From Fibrobacterota bacterium (lineage in GTDB: Bacteria; Fibrobacterota; Fibrobacteria; UBA11236): a stretch of DNA of 64,000 bases. Location: contig CANKII010000001.1 of the NCBI GenBank assembly GCA_947482115.1, forward strand, positions 62,001 to 126,000, in the 5' to 3' direction. The notes under the pieces are model-generated. The model saw only the letters and a program-made list of their open reading frames with translations. It was not told the DNA's origin and ran no database searches. Shown here piece by piece: positions 63,090 through 64,000 of the stretch. Each line of letters starts with the position of its first letter. Within the stretch, counting starts at the first letter, position 1. Position numbers and translations under genes: made by a program.

Positions 63090-63578
63090 CTATACCAGTT
63101 TGCGCATGGCCGTCATAATGCCCAGATGCTGGCTTTCATGCCATGCGTTGAATGTCAGTGCGTCGGAGATGCAGGTGAGCCGAATCCCTGCGGAAGTTTC
63201 ATAAGGTTCATAAGTGACGAAGGCGTTTTTAAGCAGATCTTCGCGCAGGGTTTTCACGCTTTCCAACAGCCAGGTTTCAATGTCTTCCAAGTCCATAGTT
63301 CCTGTCCAATCAGAGGGAGACGTTCCCTTGCGAAAAGGCGCGAGAAAGTAAGCGGGGACGCGTAAAGGGACACTGCTCTTTTCGTAGCAGAGGATTTGCA
63401 AAGTGGCGATGACATGCCCGAGATTCCAGAGGAGGTTGTTTCGAAAGCCATTGGGGACGCGCAGCAATTGTTCGGAGGATAATCCCTCCACGACTTTCAG
63501 CATGCGTTGGCGGGTTTTCTCAATCAGGGCAACGGAGAATTCCACAGTCGGCGTGATTAAAGGGCAGGGGGCTTCCAT
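63090..63578 (-). CDS. DinB-like protein
   Basis: A 162-residue four-helix protein. The metal-binding histidines of the DinB superfamily are in NLLWNLGHVIATL and FNAWHESQHLGIM. Such proteins are often thiol transferases or detoxification enzymes with a nickel or zinc site, but a specific role cannot be given. It lies 15 bases downstream (with respect to its strand) of nothing closer than the hydrolase gene and may be cotranscribed with it. Confidence 0.85.
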   Translation of the reverse strand: MEAPCPLITPTVEFSVALIEKTRQRMLKVVEGLSSEQLLRVPNGFRNNLLWNLGHVIATLQILCYEKSSVPLRVPAYFLAPFRKGTSPSDWTGTMDLEDIETWLLESVKTLREDLLKNAFVTYEPYETSAGIRLTCISDALTFNAWHESQHLGIMTAMRKLV

Positions 63579-63720
63579 TGCGGTGTCCTCGGGTTCAGGA
63601 TTCGGGAATAAAAGACAAAGATCAAAATATTCCCGTCTTTTTTGGGCGGCTTGGATTTTCTCCCGTGGTTACCTTATCGTCAGGTTTCGCGTCTAAAGTC
63701 TGAAAATTCCGGAGGATTTC

Positions 63721-64000
63721 ATGAGCATGTTCGGTTTGCTGGCCAAGAAGCGATTTGCTCCCCTGTTCGGAGTCCAGTTTCTCGGGGCGTTGAACGACAA
63801 TCTGTTCAAAAACACCATGGTCATCATGATCGCCTTCAAAGCGGCTAATGAGGCCGAGTCGGGAATGTTGATCAATCTGGCGGCCGGGCTTTTTATCCTG
63901 CCCTTCTTCCTTTTCTCAACCGTGGCCGGGCAAATCTCGGACAAGTTCGAGAAGTCCCGGATCATGCGCATCATCAAGACTGCCGAAATCGGAATCATGG
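63721..64000 (+). CDS. MFS/LplT-type transporter (5' part only)
   Basis: The first 93 codons of a membrane transporter; the frame is open to the window end. GGAGGA precedes the ATG at 63721. The start MSMFGLLAKKRFAPLFGVQFLGALNDNLFKN is the characteristic N-terminus of LplT-like lysophospholipid transporters and of the transporter half of Aas fusion proteins; the following helices fit the major facilitator fold. If it is an Aas-type fusion an acyltransferase and ligase would follow outside the window. Confidence 0.8.
   Translation, partial: MSMFGLLAKKRFAPLFGVQFLGALNDNLFKNTMVIMIAFKAANEAESGMLINLAAGLFILPFFLFSTVAGQISDKFEKSRIMRIIKTAEIGIM

Overview
The window reads as a continuous piece of chromosome from a Gram-negative bacterium. 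Outer-membrane lipoproteins, an OmpA-type protein, beta-barrel proteins, ExbB/ExbD/TonB-like proteins and a full rod-shape cluster are all present. The small Hc1/histone H1-like gene, several AgmX/PglI-type TonB-like C-terminal domains and the large periplasmic TPR proteins fit the Fibrobacteres-Chlorobi-Bacteroidetes side of the tree, most likely Fibrobacterota. This placement is inference from gene content, and no rRNA is present to settle it. Genes are dense, many stops and starts overlap (ATGA, GTGA, TAATG), and GTG or TTG starts are common.

Layout. 1-7060: a cut-off di-heme cytochrome c, a HisN-like phosphatase, the bifunctional NAD(P)HX repair enzyme, a TPR protein divergent from pyruvate kinase, and a PhyH-type dioxygenase. 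7037-13171: an accessory island with a single-polypeptide Type ISP-like restriction-modification enzyme bracketed by interspersed palindromic repeats, then a tightly coupled three-gene cassette (nucleotidyltransferase fold, 50-residue protein, YgiT/MqsA-type zinc finger). 13227-18832: YceH, ApaH-like phosphatase, ferredoxin-NADP reductase and a large lipoprotein with TPR and transglutaminase-like domains, all on the minus strand. 18989-25396: gapA-pgk-tpiA-secG-tRNA-Leu(GAG)-psd, an iron-sulfur-loop protein, a lipoprotein and an Hc1-like protein. 25700-36075: a putative energised trans-envelope machine (beta-helix/OmpA fusion, barrel-TPR fusion, 1188-residue TPR protein, ExbB, two ExbD-like proteins, AgmX/TonB-like protein). 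36156-42734: lipoprotein, mreB-mreC-mreD-mrdA-rodA and comF. 42744-50835: patatin, a penicillin-binding-like protein, orn, fabF, a small barrel, class II aldolase, xseA-xseB. 50842-55322: a XylF-type sugar ABC transporter whose operon contains an unexpected secreted AgmX-like domain protein. 55508-64000: a lipoprotein, a mutarotase-like protein, recO, gluQ, panB, small unknowns, a penicillin acylase family hydrolase carrying a palindrome inside the gene, DinB-like, and the start of an LplT/MFS-type transporter.

How it fits together. Most of lower glycolysis is here in three places (gapA-pgk-tpiA, pyk, fba), with import of a pentose or similar sugar through the XylF system. Envelope biogenesis dominates: elongasome, lipid synthesis (psd, fabF), secretion (secG) and a trans-envelope motor-like operon placed directly upstream of mreB. 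The accessory content is the restriction/nucleotidyltransferase island plus three families of palindromic repeat, two of which lie inside reading frames and add peptide insertions.
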